The notes: generated from the letters alone by a model not told the origin. 64,000 bases of DNA from Arthrobacter jiangjiafuii (GCF_018622995.1 NZ_CP076022.1:1-64000); one strand, 5' to 3'. Positions 20,602 through 29,903 are shown, counted from the first letter of the stretch. A program made the numbers and translations.

Positions 20602-22392
20602 CTACCCGCCGGGTGGGGCGATGGGAGTCGCCGAGGGAGCGGTCACGGACGGGTTGGGCTGGGTCGTCTGACCTTGCGAGATGAAGTAGGTGACGGTTCC
20701 ACCCTCCTGCAGCACTGACCCTTCGGCGGGGGTGACTACAGTGACGGTGCCCGCCGGTCGTGAAGACGGCTCGGGTCCGCCGTTGACCGGAGTCAGGCCG
20801 GCGGCCCTGATGGCCTGCTCGGCCTGTGCCGCGGTAAGGCCCACCAGACCTGACGGAACGGTGATTTCCTGAACCTCAGGGCCGGTGGAATAGATGATCG
20901 TGACTGCGTCTCCGCGGGACAGGACGCCCACTGGATTCACGTCAATGACGGTATCCACGGGAACGTTGTCATCCGGAACCGGAACCCGGTTGACGGACAG
21001 ACCGAGGTTAATGAGTTCGGCCTGGACCTCATTGACGTTCCGTCCCTGATAGGCGGCAGCGTTAAGGGTGATTTCGTTGGGATCCACGGTGGGGGCCGCG
21101 GATTCCTCCTCTGTGGGCGCCGCCGACGGCGTCCTGCTGGGGGTGGGGCTGGCGCTCTGGCTGGTCTTGGTCGCCGAGGGAGAGGGCACCGGGTCATTGT
21201 CGTCGTTGTTCCCGGTGAGCAGGAACGCTGCGACGGCAGCGCCGATGATGAGGAACAGCAGCACAATCAGGGGAATGAGCCACGGGTTGCGCCGCTTGCC
21301 GTCCGTGCCGTCGTCGTCGCCCGTGTCATCAGTGTCGTCCACGTCCTCATCGGTCCAATCGCGGGACGCGGCCAGTTCGTCGTCGGCTGCGTTGCCGGCA
21401 ACGGATGCCCCGGCCACGGTGGGCAGGGCCGAGGTGGTCGGTGCAGAGTTGACGACCCTGGTCGCCGAGGTTCCGGCCGTGGGTATGGGCGAGGTGACCG
21501 TGTCGGTGAGGGCAGTGGCCTGCCCGTCGCCGAAGAGCAGCATGCCGGGTACGGCCTGCTCGGCGGCCTGGATGTCGCCGCGGCGGATTGCGGCCACCGC
21601 GCGGGCCAGGGCTTCAGCGTCGGCCGGGCGGTCGGCCGGATCCTTGGCCAGCATGGACATGATGAGGGCGCGGACGGGCACCGGGATGCTCTCGGGCAGC
21701 GGCGGCGGGGTGTCGTTGACCTGGGCGAGGGCGATGGCGATCTGGGACTCGCCCGTGAACGGCCGGGTTCCGGCCAAAAGCTCATAGCCGATGACGCCCA
21801 GGGCGTAAATGTCGCTGGAACCGGTGGCCTGCTGGCCGGTGGCCTGCTCCGGCGCCAGGTACTGGGCAGTACCCATCACCTGCCCGGTGGCGGTCAGCGG
21901 AACCTGGTCGGCAAGGCGGGCGATGCCGAAGTCGGTGATCTTGACCCGGCCGTCCGGCAGGATCAGCAGATTGCCGGGCTTGACGTCGCGGTGCACCAGG
22001 CCCTGCTTGTGGGCCGCGGCGAGGGCTGTTGCGGTCTGCCCGATGATGGACAGCGTCCGGTCGGGTGTGAGGCTCTTGTCCCGTTCGATGATCGAGGACA
22101 GCGGCAGGCCCGGAACGAGCTCCATCACCAGATAGGCAGAGCCCTCTTCCTCGCCGTAGTCAAAGACGTTGGCAATGCCCTCATGGTTCAACAACGCGGT
22201 GTGGCGCGCCTCAGCCCGGAACCGGTTCAGGAAGCCCGGATCGCCGGTGTACTCCTCCTTGAGGATCTTAATGGCAACAATGCGGCCCAGGACAAGGTCC
22301 CGTGCCTTCCAGACTTCACCCATACCGCCGATGGCGATACGGTCAGTCAGCTGGAATCTGCCGCCTAAGGTGATACCCGATGTAGGCCTCAC
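20602..22392 (-). CDS. pknA: Ser/Thr protein kinase PknA with two PASTA repeats
   Basis: Second kinase of the division/wall operon. The kinase domain is intact (Lys42, HRDVKPGN with Asp136, DFG at 154-156, GTAQYLAPEQ). A transmembrane helix lies at about 355-380 (WLIPLIVLLFLIIGAAVAAFLL), then a Ser/Thr/Pro linker, then two PASTA-like repeats (about 440-505 and 506-575). Mycobacterial PknA has a short outer part without PASTA domains, so this version looks like a second muropeptide sensor. GTG start overlapping the pbpA stop by 4 nt (GTGA). Confidence 0.93.
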   Translation of the reverse strand: MRPTSGITLGGRFQLTDRIAIGGMGEVWKARDLVLGRIVAIKILKEEYTGDPGFLNRFRAEARHTALLNHEGIANVFDYGEEEGSAYLVMELVPGLPLSSIIERDKSLTPDRTLSIIGQTATALAAAHKQGLVHRDVKPGNLLILPDGRVKITDFGIARLADQVPLTATGQVMGTAQYLAPEQATGQQATGSSDIYALGVIGYELLAGTRPFTGESQIAIALAQVNDTPPPLPESIPVPVRALIMSMLAKDPADRPADAEALARAVAAIRRGDIQAAEQAVPGMLLFGDGQATALTDTVTSPIPTAGTSATRVVNSAPTTSALPTVAGASVAGNAADDELAASRDWTDEDVDDTDDTGDDDGTDGKRRNPWLIPLIVLLFLIIGAAVAAFLLTGNNDDNDPVPSPSATKTSQSASPTPSRTPSAAPTEEESAAPTVDPNEITLNAAAYQGRNVNEVQAELINLGLSVNRVPVPDDNVPVDTVIDVNPVGVLSRGDAVTIIYSTGPEVQEITVPSGLVGLTAAQAEQAIRAAGLTPVNGGPEPSSRPAGTVTVVTPAEGSVLQEGGTVTYFISQGQTTQPNPSVTAPSATPIAPPGG

Positions 22393-23843
22393 TTATTCAA
22401 CACCGCCTCTAGGAGTTTCTTCGCGCTTGGAGTGGTCAGTTGGGATCCGGTGGCCAGGTCCACGTCTTCCATGACGATGGAAATGGCCACTTGTGGGTCG
22501 TCGGCCGGTGCAAAACCAGTGAACCAGGCGTTGTCGCCCCTGTTCTCCACTTCGGCGGTGCCGGTCTTGCCGGCAACCTTGAAGCCAGGAATCTGCGCCG
22601 CGGAGGCGGTGCCGTTGTTCACGACACCCACCATCCAGTCGGTGAGCTGGCGGGCGGTGTCCGGGCTGACGGAGGTATTCAGGACCTCCGGCTTCGGCTC
22701 GTCGATAATCGACAGGTCGGCGGCACGGACGTTGCGGATCAGGTTGGGGGTCATCTGCACGCCGTTGTTGGCGATGGCAGAGGACATCATGGCGATCTCC
22801 AGGGGAGTTGCCGTGACGGAGTACTGGCCAATGGAGGCCTGCGCCAGCTGGGCCTGATCCATCCCGGTGGGGAAGCCGCTGGCCACCACCTTGTCGATGC
22901 CGCGGTCGGGAAGATTCAGTGCGGTGTTGAAACCGAACTTCTCCGCCTGCGAGGCAATCGTGTCCTCACCGAGCTCCCAGGCAATCTGGGCAAAGACGGT
23001 GTTGCAGGACTGTTCCAGGGCAAAACCGATGGTGGCTTCGGAGCGCGCTCCGCAATTTCCGCTGGTGTAGTTCGGCAGGGAAATATTGGTACCCGGCAGC
23101 GGCAGCGAGCTCGGATTGTCGATGAGCGATTCGGTGTCGTAATCGCCCGACTCCAGTGCCGCTGCCGCGTCAACCAGCTTGAACACCGAACCCGGGGCCA
23201 GCAGTGACTCGGTTGCCGCGTTGCGGTAGGGCGAGAGGCCCTCGACCGTGAGCAGTTCCTGCATGTTGGCTTCCACCACTTCGGTGTCATGGACGGCCAG
23301 CAGGTTGGTGTCATAGCTGGGCTTGGACACCATGGCCAGGATGTTGCCCGTCTTGGGTTCGATCATGACGATGGAGCCGCGCTGCCCGTCCGGAATCAGG
23401 TCGTAGGCCAACTGCTGCAGGTCGGGATCGATGGTCAGTTCCACGGATGCCCCCTGCGGCTGGCTGCCCGACAGCAGCTGCACCAGGTGGTCGAAGAGCT
23501 GCTGGTCGCTGTTGCCCGTGAGCTGGTCATCCATGACCCGCTCCAACTGGCTGCTGCCGCTGACAAGGGAGAAATACCCGGTCAGCTGGGAGTAGAGCTC
23601 CGGCTTGTTGTAGACCCGCTGGAAGTTGAACTGGTCATCCGACGGCACGGACTCGGCGATCGGAACGCCGTCCACCAGGATGGAGCCGCGGTTCTGGCCG
23701 AAGTTCTGGTAGATGCTGCGGTTATTGTTCGGATCCGCATTGAGTTTATCGGCGGAAAAGAACTGGACGTAGGTCAGGGACCCGAGAATGAGGACGAACA
23801 TGGACAGGGCTACGATCCAGCTGTTCCGGATGGCTTGATTCAT
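22389..23843 (-). CDS. pbpA: Class B penicillin-binding protein PbpA
   Basis: Peptidoglycan transpeptidase that works with a SEDS polymerase in septal or elongation synthesis. The 484-residue product has an N-terminal membrane anchor (about 8-28), a dimerisation/pedestal domain and a transpeptidase domain with the three active-site motifs: Ser219-Val-Phe-Lys222, Ser279-Cys-Asn281 and Lys426-Thr-Gly428. ATG start overlaps the rodA stop (ATGA), and its stop overlaps pknA. Likely a substrate or partner of the kinases beside it. Confidence 0.96.
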   Translation of the reverse strand: MNQAIRNSWIVALSMFVLILGSLTYVQFFSADKLNADPNNNRSIYQNFGQNRGSILVDGVPIAESVPSDDQFNFQRVYNKPELYSQLTGYFSLVSGSSQLERVMDDQLTGNSDQQLFDHLVQLLSGSQPQGASVELTIDPDLQQLAYDLIPDGQRGSIVMIEPKTGNILAMVSKPSYDTNLLAVHDTEVVEANMQELLTVEGLSPYRNAATESLLAPGSVFKLVDAAAALESGDYDTESLIDNPSSLPLPGTNISLPNYTSGNCGARSEATIGFALEQSCNTVFAQIAWELGEDTIASQAEKFGFNTALNLPDRGIDKVVASGFPTGMDQAQLAQASIGQYSVTATPLEIAMMSSAIANNGVQMTPNLIRNVRAADLSIIDEPKPEVLNTSVSPDTARQLTDWMVGVVNNGTASAAQIPGFKVAGKTGTAEVENRGDNAWFTGFAPADDPQVAISIVMEDVDLATGSQLTTPSAKKLLEAVLNK

Positions 23844-25264
23844 GCGCCGCGTACCTCCTGTTCCCTCGGTTGCGTTTTGCGTTGGACTGATCCCACGGGT
23901 GACTCCTGCATGGCCGGCACCATCGGTCCGGTCAGCGGCCCGGTGGCCGCCGGCCTGCGTGCGGCTTCGGAGATGAGCAGCAGCAGCGCGACGATGATCC
24001 AGTTAGCCAGCAGCGATGATCCGCCGGCGGACATAAACGGTGTGGTGAGCCCGGTGAGGGGAATCAGGCGGGTGACCCCGCCGATGACCACGAAGCACTG
24101 CAGTGCGATGGTGAAGGACAACCCGCAGGCCAGCAGCTTCCCGAATCCGTCACGGGTGCCCAGGGCGGCACGGAATCCTCGGGATACCAGCAGGACATAG
24201 AGCAGGACGATCGCGAAGATGCCGAATAGGCCCAGTTCCTCGCCCAAAGCAGCGATGATCATGTCAGAGTTTGCGTACTGGACCAGGTCCGGCCGGCCCT
24301 GGCCTAGGCCGGTGCCGGTGAGGCCGCCGCTGGCGAGCCCGTACAGGCCCTGGACCACCTGGTAGCTTCCCCCTATCCGGTTGTATACCTCCGGATCAAA
24401 GGCGTTCAGCCAGCCGTCGATCCGCATGGCGACGTGGCTGAACAGCTGCATGGCGACCAGGCCGCCGCCGGCGAGCAGTGCAAGGCCGATGAGGACCCAG
24501 CTGACGCGGCTGGTGGCGACATAGATCATGGCCATGAACAGACCGAAGAACAGGATGGAGGAGCCGAGGTCGCGCTGGAACACGAGCACTCCGATGCTGA
24601 CGATCCAGGCCGCAACCATGGGTCCGAGGTCCTTCAGCCGTGGCAGCTGCAGCGGGCCGACCTTGCGCCCGGCCAAGAGGATCAGGTCCCGGTTGGTGGA
24701 TAGATACCCCGCGAAGAATATAGCCAGCGTGATCTTGGCGATTTCTCCGGGCTGGAAGGTACCGCTGCCGACGTTGATCCAGATCCTGGCACCGTTGATT
24801 TCGATGCCCAGCGGCGTCAGGGGCAGCAGTAGCAGGATGGCGCTGACAATGAGGGAAATGTAGGTGTAGCGGCGCAGGATCCGGTGGTCCTTGATCAGGA
24901 ACAGGACGGCAACGGCTGCAGCGACGGCTACGGCACTCCAGAGCAGCTGCCGGTCGGCGAACGTGCCGTTCTCACCCATCGGGATGTCCAACCGGTGGAT
25001 CATGGCCAGGCCGATGCCGTTCAACGCCGTGACAATGGGAAGTATTACCGGGTCGGCATATTTAGCCCTGAAGCGCAGGACGATATGGAAAACCAGGACC
25101 AGTCCGACCAGGGTGGCTCCCTGGGTCCAGAAATCCCGGTCGAAGGCCTCGTCCTGGTCCAGGCCGACAATGAAGTTCGCGCCGATCCCCACGCCGAGGG
25201 CCAGCAGCAACAGGACAGCCTCAATGTTGCGCCTGGACTTGGGAACTGTCAGTACATCGGACAC
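23840..25264 (-). CDS. rodA: SEDS family peptidoglycan glycosyltransferase (RodA/FtsW)
   Basis: Multi-pass membrane polymerase that makes glycan strands from lipid II together with PbpA. About ten to twelve hydrophobic helices are visible, with family signatures VGSGTFQPGEIAKI and the late LIPLTGLTTPFMSAGGSSLLANW. The start is set at GTG 25264: GGAGG lies 9 nt before it, and the codon shares one base with the pstP stop (TAGTG). This gives 474 residues. An ATG 18 nt upstream is less likely because it overlaps that ribosome site. Confidence 0.94.
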   Translation of the reverse strand: MSDVLTVPKSRRNIEAVLLLLALGVGIGANFIVGLDQDEAFDRDFWTQGATLVGLVLVFHIVLRFRAKYADPVILPIVTALNGIGLAMIHRLDIPMGENGTFADRQLLWSAVAVAAAVAVLFLIKDHRILRRYTYISLIVSAILLLLPLTPLGIEINGARIWINVGSGTFQPGEIAKITLAIFFAGYLSTNRDLILLAGRKVGPLQLPRLKDLGPMVAAWIVSIGVLVFQRDLGSSILFFGLFMAMIYVATSRVSWVLIGLALLAGGGLVAMQLFSHVAMRIDGWLNAFDPEVYNRIGGSYQVVQGLYGLASGGLTGTGLGQGRPDLVQYANSDMIIAALGEELGLFGIFAIVLLYVLLVSRGFRAALGTRDGFGKLLACGLSFTIALQCFVVIGGVTRLIPLTGLTTPFMSAGGSSLLANWIIVALLLLISEAARRPAATGPLTGPMVPAMQESPVGSVQRKTQPREQEVRGA

Positions 25265-26796
25265 TACTGCGCTCCTCCACATTCAGCCGGATCTACAGCT
25301 TGCGCTGCGGCCGTGGGACTATCCGAAGCCGAGGCCGATGGCGCAGGGGTTGACCCGGCCGCAGGGGTGGCAGGAGCATCGGGGCCGCAGCCGCTTACGC
25401 GCGCGGTTCCGCGGAGGTCCTCCACGATCTGTTCGGCATGGAGCAGGTCCTTCGCGGGAATGGTGCCTTCAACCCGGTTACGTTGGTACTCCGGCAGGCT
25501 GTCCACCGGGATATCGGTCTGCTCCGTGACATCGGAGAGACGGATGGGGCCCAGGGACTGGGACACCCCGTTGTAGATGGCGACCTTGTTGTCCGCGGTG
25601 CCCACGTAGTAACGCGTCTGGGTCCAGGTGTAGCCAACCCATAGGACTGCAGCCAGCAGGACGGTGATCAGTGCCAGGATGGCCGGGACCAGCCAGCGGC
25701 GGCGCTGCTTGGCCTCCGGCTGCTCGATGGCAGGCTCGGTTTCCGGATCCGCTTTATGGGTCAGCGTCCGTGCTGCGCGGCGTTCGGCGGAGCGCTTGGT
25801 CACGATGGGAATCTGTCCGGTCTGGGTTGCGAGCGAGGCGGCACCCACCAGGACGTGCGGGCGCGAGGACAGGTCCTGCCGGATCAGCTCCGCGCGGGCG
25901 GGCAGTTCGTCGTCGGCTTCGTCCCCGTCGGAACCGGATCCCGGCTCACTGGCGGCCAGGGAGTCGGTGGCGCCGGCTGCAGCCGGCTGGGCAACCGCGG
26001 CCGGCAGGACCGAACCGCCGGAAGCGGGCAGGCGCGGTGCGGCCGGTTCGGCCGGAGTCACGGAGTCGTCGGACACCTCGGAGATTTCCAGGACGGCGAC
26101 GGTGACGTTGTCCGGTGACCCGCCGGCCAGGGTGAGCTCCACCAGGATGTCGACGCACCGCTGCAGGTCAGCCGTTTCCCGCAGGACGGTTTCAATGTCG
26201 GAGTCGCGAAGGACTGCTGTCAGTCCGTCGGAGCACAGCAGCCACTTCTCGCCCGGCTCGACCTCGAAGGTGGCCAGATCGAGTTCGGGGCTGGCGTCGA
26301 CGTCGCCCAGGACGCGCATGAGGACGTTTTTGTGCGGATGGGTCTCAGCCTCGTCGGGGCGCAGCCTGCCTTCGTCAATGAGCCGCTGCACGAAGGTGTG
26401 ATCGATGCTGATCTGTTCGAAAACGCCGTTTTTCAGCCGGTAGGCACGCGAGTCGCCGATGTGGGCGAAGGCGAACCGGTTGCCGTTCAACAGCAGGGCG
26501 GTGACGGTGGTTCCCATTCCGGACAGCTGAGGGCTGGTCGTCACCAGTTCGGAGAGCAGGGAGTTGGCAGCCTGGATTTCGTCGGCGAGGACAGTGAGTG
26601 GCTCGTCGTCGTGCGTTCCGCTGTCCAGATGGACCAGATCCAACACGGTCGACGCGGAGGCAACGTTGCCGCCGGCGTGCCCGCCCATGCCGTCGGCGAC
26701 TACGGCGAGGTACCGGCCCACGTAGGCGGAATCGTCGTTCTTAAGACGAACCATGCCTACGTCGGACCGTGCTGCGTAGTTGAGCACCAAAGCCAC
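25264..26796 (-). CDS. pstP: PP2C-family Ser/Thr protein phosphatase PstP
   Basis: Metal-dependent phosphatase that reverses phosphorylation by PknA/PknB. The catalytic domain (about 1-235) has the PP2C metal-site motifs VADGMGGHAGG, HIGDSRAY, LCSDGL and SPDNVT. An acidic, Pro/Ala/Ser-rich linker (240-345) leads to a transmembrane helix (about 355-378) and an outer domain with a Ser/Ala tail. The GTG start is 1 nt after the fhaB stop. The operon order is fhaA-fhaB-pstP-rodA-pbpA-pknA-pknB. Confidence 0.95.
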   Translation of the reverse strand: MALVLNYAARSDVGMVRLKNDDSAYVGRYLAVVADGMGGHAGGNVASASTVLDLVHLDSGTHDDEPLTVLADEIQAANSLLSELVTTSPQLSGMGTTVTALLLNGNRFAFAHIGDSRAYRLKNGVFEQISIDHTFVQRLIDEGRLRPDEAETHPHKNVLMRVLGDVDASPELDLATFEVEPGEKWLLCSDGLTAVLRDSDIETVLRETADLQRCVDILVELTLAGGSPDNVTVAVLEISEVSDDSVTPAEPAAPRLPASGGSVLPAAVAQPAAAGATDSLAASEPGSGSDGDEADDELPARAELIRQDLSSRPHVLVGAASLATQTGQIPIVTKRSAERRAARTLTHKADPETEPAIEQPEAKQRRRWLVPAILALITVLLAAVLWVGYTWTQTRYYVGTADNKVAIYNGVSQSLGPIRLSDVTEQTDIPVDSLPEYQRNRVEGTIPAKDLLHAEQIVEDLRGTARVSGCGPDAPATPAAGSTPAPSASASDSPTAAAQAVDPAECGGAQ

Positions 26797-26797
26797 G

Positions 26798-27283
26798 TTA
26801 TGGCCTCAGCTCAAGGACAGTCTTGCCGATGCGGATGGGTACTCCGGGTTCCACGGGCAGGGCCCGGGTCAGCTGGCTGCCGCCAAGGAAGGTTCCGTTG
26901 GTTGAGCCGAGGTCCTCAATGAACCAGCGGCTGCCCTGCGGGAACAGGCGCGCGTGGCGCCCCGAGGCGTAGTCGTCGTCCAGGACCAGGGTTGCCTCTT
27001 GGGCGCGGCCGAGCAGGATCGGGCTCGAGGCCAGTTCCAGGACGGTGCCCCGCAGCGGCCCCTCGGTCACCACGACCTGGCGGGCGGGAACTTTCGCAGG
27101 AGCCGGGGCCTGCTTTTCCAGCTCGGGATTCTTGCGGATCTGCCGGGCGCTGGGTGTGCCTGTACGGTTCCGGCTGCCCACCACGAGGTCCCGCCGGATG
27201 GCGCCAACGATGCTGAGCACCATCAGCCACAGCACGATGAGGAACCCGTAACGGAACAGGGTTACCAATAGCTCATCTGCCAC
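26798..27283 (-). CDS. fhaB: FHA-domain protein FhaB (FipA)
   Basis: FHA domains bind phosphothreonine; FhaB/FipA links kinase signals to division and wall synthesis. The 161-residue protein has one N-terminal transmembrane helix (about 10-30), a basic linker, and a C-terminal FHA domain (about 75-155) with the conserved GR, SGRHA-R and GSTNGTFLGG motifs. Its GTG start shares a base with the fhaA stop (TAGTG). Confidence 0.95.
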   Translation of the reverse strand: MADELLVTLFRYGFLIVLWLMVLSIVGAIRRDLVVGSRNRTGTPSARQIRKNPELEKQAPAPAKVPARQVVVTEGPLRGTVLELASSPILLGRAQEATLVLDDDYASGRHARLFPQGSRWFIEDLGSTNGTFLGGSQLTRALPVEPGVPIRIGKTVLELRP

Positions 27284-28011
27284 TAACGTCCCCCGGTCCG
27301 AACCGGAAGGAGCCGGAAGGTGATGCGGGTGCGGCCCATGGCAATAGTGGAACCATCCGTAAGATCTGCTTCCCCTTGTACTTTCAGGCCGTTGACGAAG
27401 CTTCCGTTCGTGGAACCAAGGTCGATGGCGCGGCTGGCACCGTTTTCGGTGCGGATTTCCAGATGCCGGCGGGAAACGCCGGTGTCATCAACGAGGATAT
27501 CGGCCTCGGAGGACCTGCCCAGCACCACGGACGGTGCGTTGAGTGAATACCGCTGGCCGTCGATGTCCAGTACGGGCTGCATGCGGGAGGGTCCCCTGCC
27601 CGGTGCCGGCGGTGCGGCCTGGCGTGGTGCCGGGGCGCCCGCCTTCTCCATGGCGGAATCAACCTCAAGGGCTCCGGCCTTCAGCGCCGGGTCCCGGGTG
27701 AAGGAGACCCGGACGGGCCCCTGCAGGGTGTACGACTGGCTGCGGGCGTGTTTGATGACGACGTCGCAGAGCTCCTCGGCCAGGGGTGCACCCCATTCCT
27801 GGGCGCGCTTAAAGTCGGCGTCGGAAAGCCGGGCAGTGAAGACGTTGGGCGCCAGGGTGCGGCCCTGGCCCACGGTGTAGGAACGCTCATCAAGCTCGCG
27901 CCGCAGCGCAATGGCGAGCTCGAGGGGCTCCACGCGCCCGGAGGAGCCCGTGGAGAAGGCACCTCGCACTACTCTTTCGATTCCGCGTTCGACGTTATCG
28001 AGCAAGCCCAT
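27283..28011 (-). CDS. fhaA: FHA-domain protein FhaA (DUF3662 plus FHA)
   Basis: First gene of the operon. The N-terminal DUF3662 domain (about 1-120, GLLDNVERGIERVVRGAF) is followed by a Pro/Ala linker and a C-terminal FHA domain (about 155-235) with GRSSEADI, SRRHLEI and GSTNGSFVNG. In mycobacteria FhaA interacts with the lipid II flippase MviN and limits wall synthesis. I use ATG 28011, with AAGGAGG directly upstream, giving 242 residues; a longer in-frame reading to 28050 lacks a ribosome site. Confidence 0.95.
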   Translation of the reverse strand: MGLLDNVERGIERVVRGAFSTGSSGRVEPLELAIALRRELDERSYTVGQGRTLAPNVFTARLSDADFKRAQEWGAPLAEELCDVVIKHARSQSYTLQGPVRVSFTRDPALKAGALEVDSAMEKAGAPAPRQAAPPAPGRGPSRMQPVLDIDGQRYSLNAPSVVLGRSSEADILVDDTGVSRRHLEIRTENGASRAIDLGSTNGSFVNGLKVQGEADLTDGSTIAMGRTRITFRLLPVRTGGR

Positions 28012-28438
28012 GTTCGCCTCCTTCCCTAAATCCTTATCTGACCGGAACATCCCGGGTGGTCCCTGGTTTGATCCCTGCCGCTGGCTGCCCGGGTTATGCC
28101 GGTCAGCCGCAGAGGCAATCCGGACAGCACCAAGTCAGGCCAAGGTATACAGGTCCACTTCGATAGTACTGGTGACTCCTGATAAATGTCTTAACGCTCC
28201 GTCGGCGCTGCGCAGCCGCAGTACGCCGCTCCCTTTGTTCCCGTGCCTCGGGTGGAACTGCCGGCCGAGGCACGGTGGGCGGCCAAAATCCGCGCAACTG
28301 CAGGGGTTTTAGCCAACAGATCCGGGCGTTTAGGTGTTTGGGCAAAATGTGGGTATGCTTGATTCTGCTGTTCCCGAGGAATTGAGATGCAAGCGGTCAT
28401 CGAGACCAAACGCACACTCACCACGGGAAACCATTTTT
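28012..28438. other. Intergenic region between fhaA and tRNA-Leu
   Basis: A 427-bp gap with no credible gene. It must hold the promoter of the minus-strand fhaA-pknB operon and that of tRNA-Leu. A possible tRNA -10 is TATGCT (28354-28359) without a clear -35. I see no repeats, DnaA boxes or riboswitch-like structure. Confidence 0.5.
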
Positions 28439-28521
28439 GCGCGAGTGGCGGAACGGCAGACGCGCTGGCTTCAGGTGCCAGTGTCCGAAAGGGCGTGGGG
28501 GTTCAAATCCCCCCTCGCGCA
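28439..28521 (+). tRNA. leuT: tRNA-Leu (CAG anticodon)
   Basis: An 83-nt type II tRNA with a long variable arm. The acceptor stem is GCGCGAG/CTCGCGC, and the anticodon stem CTGGC/GCCAG encloses TTCAGGT, anticodon CAG. The T-arm is GGGGGTTCAAATCCCCC and the discriminator is A. A tRNA-Leu beside fhaA is conserved in Actinobacteria. A strong terminator follows. Confidence 0.96.
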
Positions 28522-28531
28522 CAATATAGAG

Positions 28532-28565
28532 TCACCCCGGTTGATCCAACCGGGGTGATTTTTTT
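28532..28565 (+). terminator. Terminator after tRNA-Leu
   Basis: TCACCCCGGTT (28532-28542) pairs perfectly with AACCGGGGTGA (28548-28558), then seven T residues follow. A textbook intrinsic terminator. Confidence 0.92.
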
Positions 28566-28643
28566 ATGCCTGCACACGGTGATGTGCCCGCGGATCCGGC
28601 CGGCGCGGGCAGCGCAGGCCGGAATCCCGGCGGTGGTGCGGTT

Positions 28644-29060
28644 TTAGGCCTGGGGCTTGGCCCGCTGGGCCTGCTCAGCCTTGCGGGCCTTCTTTGCTTC
28701 AGCTTCCTTCACGCGCTTGGCTTCCTCGCGGACGGCGGCGAAGCTGGCACGCTCTTCCACGAGCCAGGCCGGCGGTGCGGCCAGCAGGGCAGTGATTTCG
28801 GCAGTGGTGAGCGCTTCGGTGATGCCGGAGCGGCTGAGTCCGCTGATGGAGATGTTCAGCTTCTGGGCCACCACGGGGCGCGGGTGGGGACCGGTGCGGC
28901 GCAGTTCGACCAGCCATTCGGGCGGATTGGACTGCAGCTCGTCGAACTGGGCCCGGGAGATAGGCCCGTCCTGGAACTCCTGCGGGGCGGCAGGCAGGTA
29001 GATGCCCAGCTTCTTGGCTGCCGTGGCAGGTTTCATGGATTGGGATTTCTCGGAAGTCAT
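28644..29060 (-). CDS. DUF5997 family protein
   Basis: A 138-residue soluble protein of unknown function, common in Micrococcaceae and relatives. It starts MTSEKSQSMKPATAAKKLGIYLPAAPQEF; the middle (about 25-110) is the conserved domain with PPEWLVELRRTGPHPRPVVAQKL, and the tail (115-138) is a Lys/Ala/Glu/Arg helix. It is divergent from a LysR-like gene 75 bp away, and I recall the same pairing in related genomes. No Shine-Dalgarno is visible; TACCCT ends 6 nt before the ATG, so the mRNA is probably leaderless. Confidence 0.8.
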   Translation of the reverse strand: MTSEKSQSMKPATAAKKLGIYLPAAPQEFQDGPISRAQFDELQSNPPEWLVELRRTGPHPRPVVAQKLNISISGLSRSGITEALTTAEITALLAAPPAWLVEERASFAAVREEAKRVKEAEAKKARKAEQAQRAKPQA

Positions 29061-29135
29061 CTAACAAGGGTATCCGGCGCACGGACCGGACCGCGGCGGG
29101 AAGTTGGGGCGGGCGGCCTGGGCTAACCTGAAAAG

Positions 29136-29903
29136 GTGCCAACAGATGCCCCCCGCCGCCAGAAACCCGCAGCCCGTCCCCTGACGATGGCCTATGTTCC
29201 AGGCGTAACGCCCGGCAAATGGATCGGCCGGTGGAATGAGCGGCAGGGCCGCGAGCTGGATTCGTACCAGTGCCCCGAGGATACGGCCCTGGCCGACCTC
29301 AGGGCAGGCCGCGCTGACGTGGTGTTTGTGCGGATCCCCGACGAGGGCTATGTCCGTCCGGCTGACGTGAGCGTGATTTCCCTCTATGAGGAGCGCCCGG
29401 TGGTGGTTGCCGCGAAGGACCACGCCGTGGCCGCGTTCGACGAACTGGACGCAGCGGACCTCTCCGACGAGAACCTGCTGGACTTGCAGGAGCTGGGAGG
29501 CGCCGACGTCGGTATGGAAGTGGTTGCCTCCGGTGCGGGACTGCTGGTGCTGCCCATGGCCGTCGCCAAGCTGTACTCGCGCCGCGACGTGGTGGCCCGC
29601 CCCCTCACCGGAACTCCGGGCACCCGCATTGCCGTGGCCTGGATGGAGGGCTCGGAGGATCCGGGCATCGAGGAGTTCGTGGGGATTGTCCGGGGACGCA
29701 CTGCCAACAGCTCGCGCCAGCCCTCGGTGCAGGCGGAGCAGAAGACGACGGCGCGCCAGCGGACGAAGGAACGCCAGAGCAGGAGCGGCGCTGCTGCAGC
29801 CGGGAAATCCACTGCGAAGCCGGGGCGCTCCGCCGGTAAAGGGAGCGCCGCCAGCAAGGGTAAGGCAAACCGCAAGGGTGGCAAGCCGCGGGGAACCCGC
29901 TAG
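29136..29903 (+). CDS. LysR-type substrate-binding domain protein without HTH
   Basis: The 255-residue product matches the effector-binding half of LysR regulators (about 15-190: MAYVPGVTPGKWIGRW, LRAGRADVVFVRIP, VSVISLYEERPVVVAAKDH, GAGLLVLPMAVAKLYSRRDVVARPL). There is no N-terminal winged helix and no room for one before the GTG at 29136. Residues 195-255 are a basic, disordered Lys/Arg/Gly/Ser/Ala-rich tail that could bind nucleic acid instead. TAACCT ends 6 nt upstream of the start, suggesting a leaderless mRNA. Paired with the divergent DUF5997 gene. Function unknown. Confidence 0.8.
   Translation: MPTDAPRRQKPAARPLTMAYVPGVTPGKWIGRWNERQGRELDSYQCPEDTALADLRAGRADVVFVRIPDEGYVRPADVSVISLYEERPVVVAAKDHAVAAFDELDAADLSDENLLDLQELGGADVGMEVVASGAGLLVLPMAVAKLYSRRDVVARPLTGTPGTRIAVAWMEGSEDPGIEEFVGIVRGRTANSSRQPSVQAEQKTTARQRTKERQSRSGAAAAGKSTAKPGRSAGKGSAASKGKANRKGGKPRGTR

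Noticed and set aside
28321-28438. Sigma-A promoter for tRNA-Leu
   Set aside because: TATGCT (28354-28359) is a fair -10, but no -35 at 16-18 nt is convincing.
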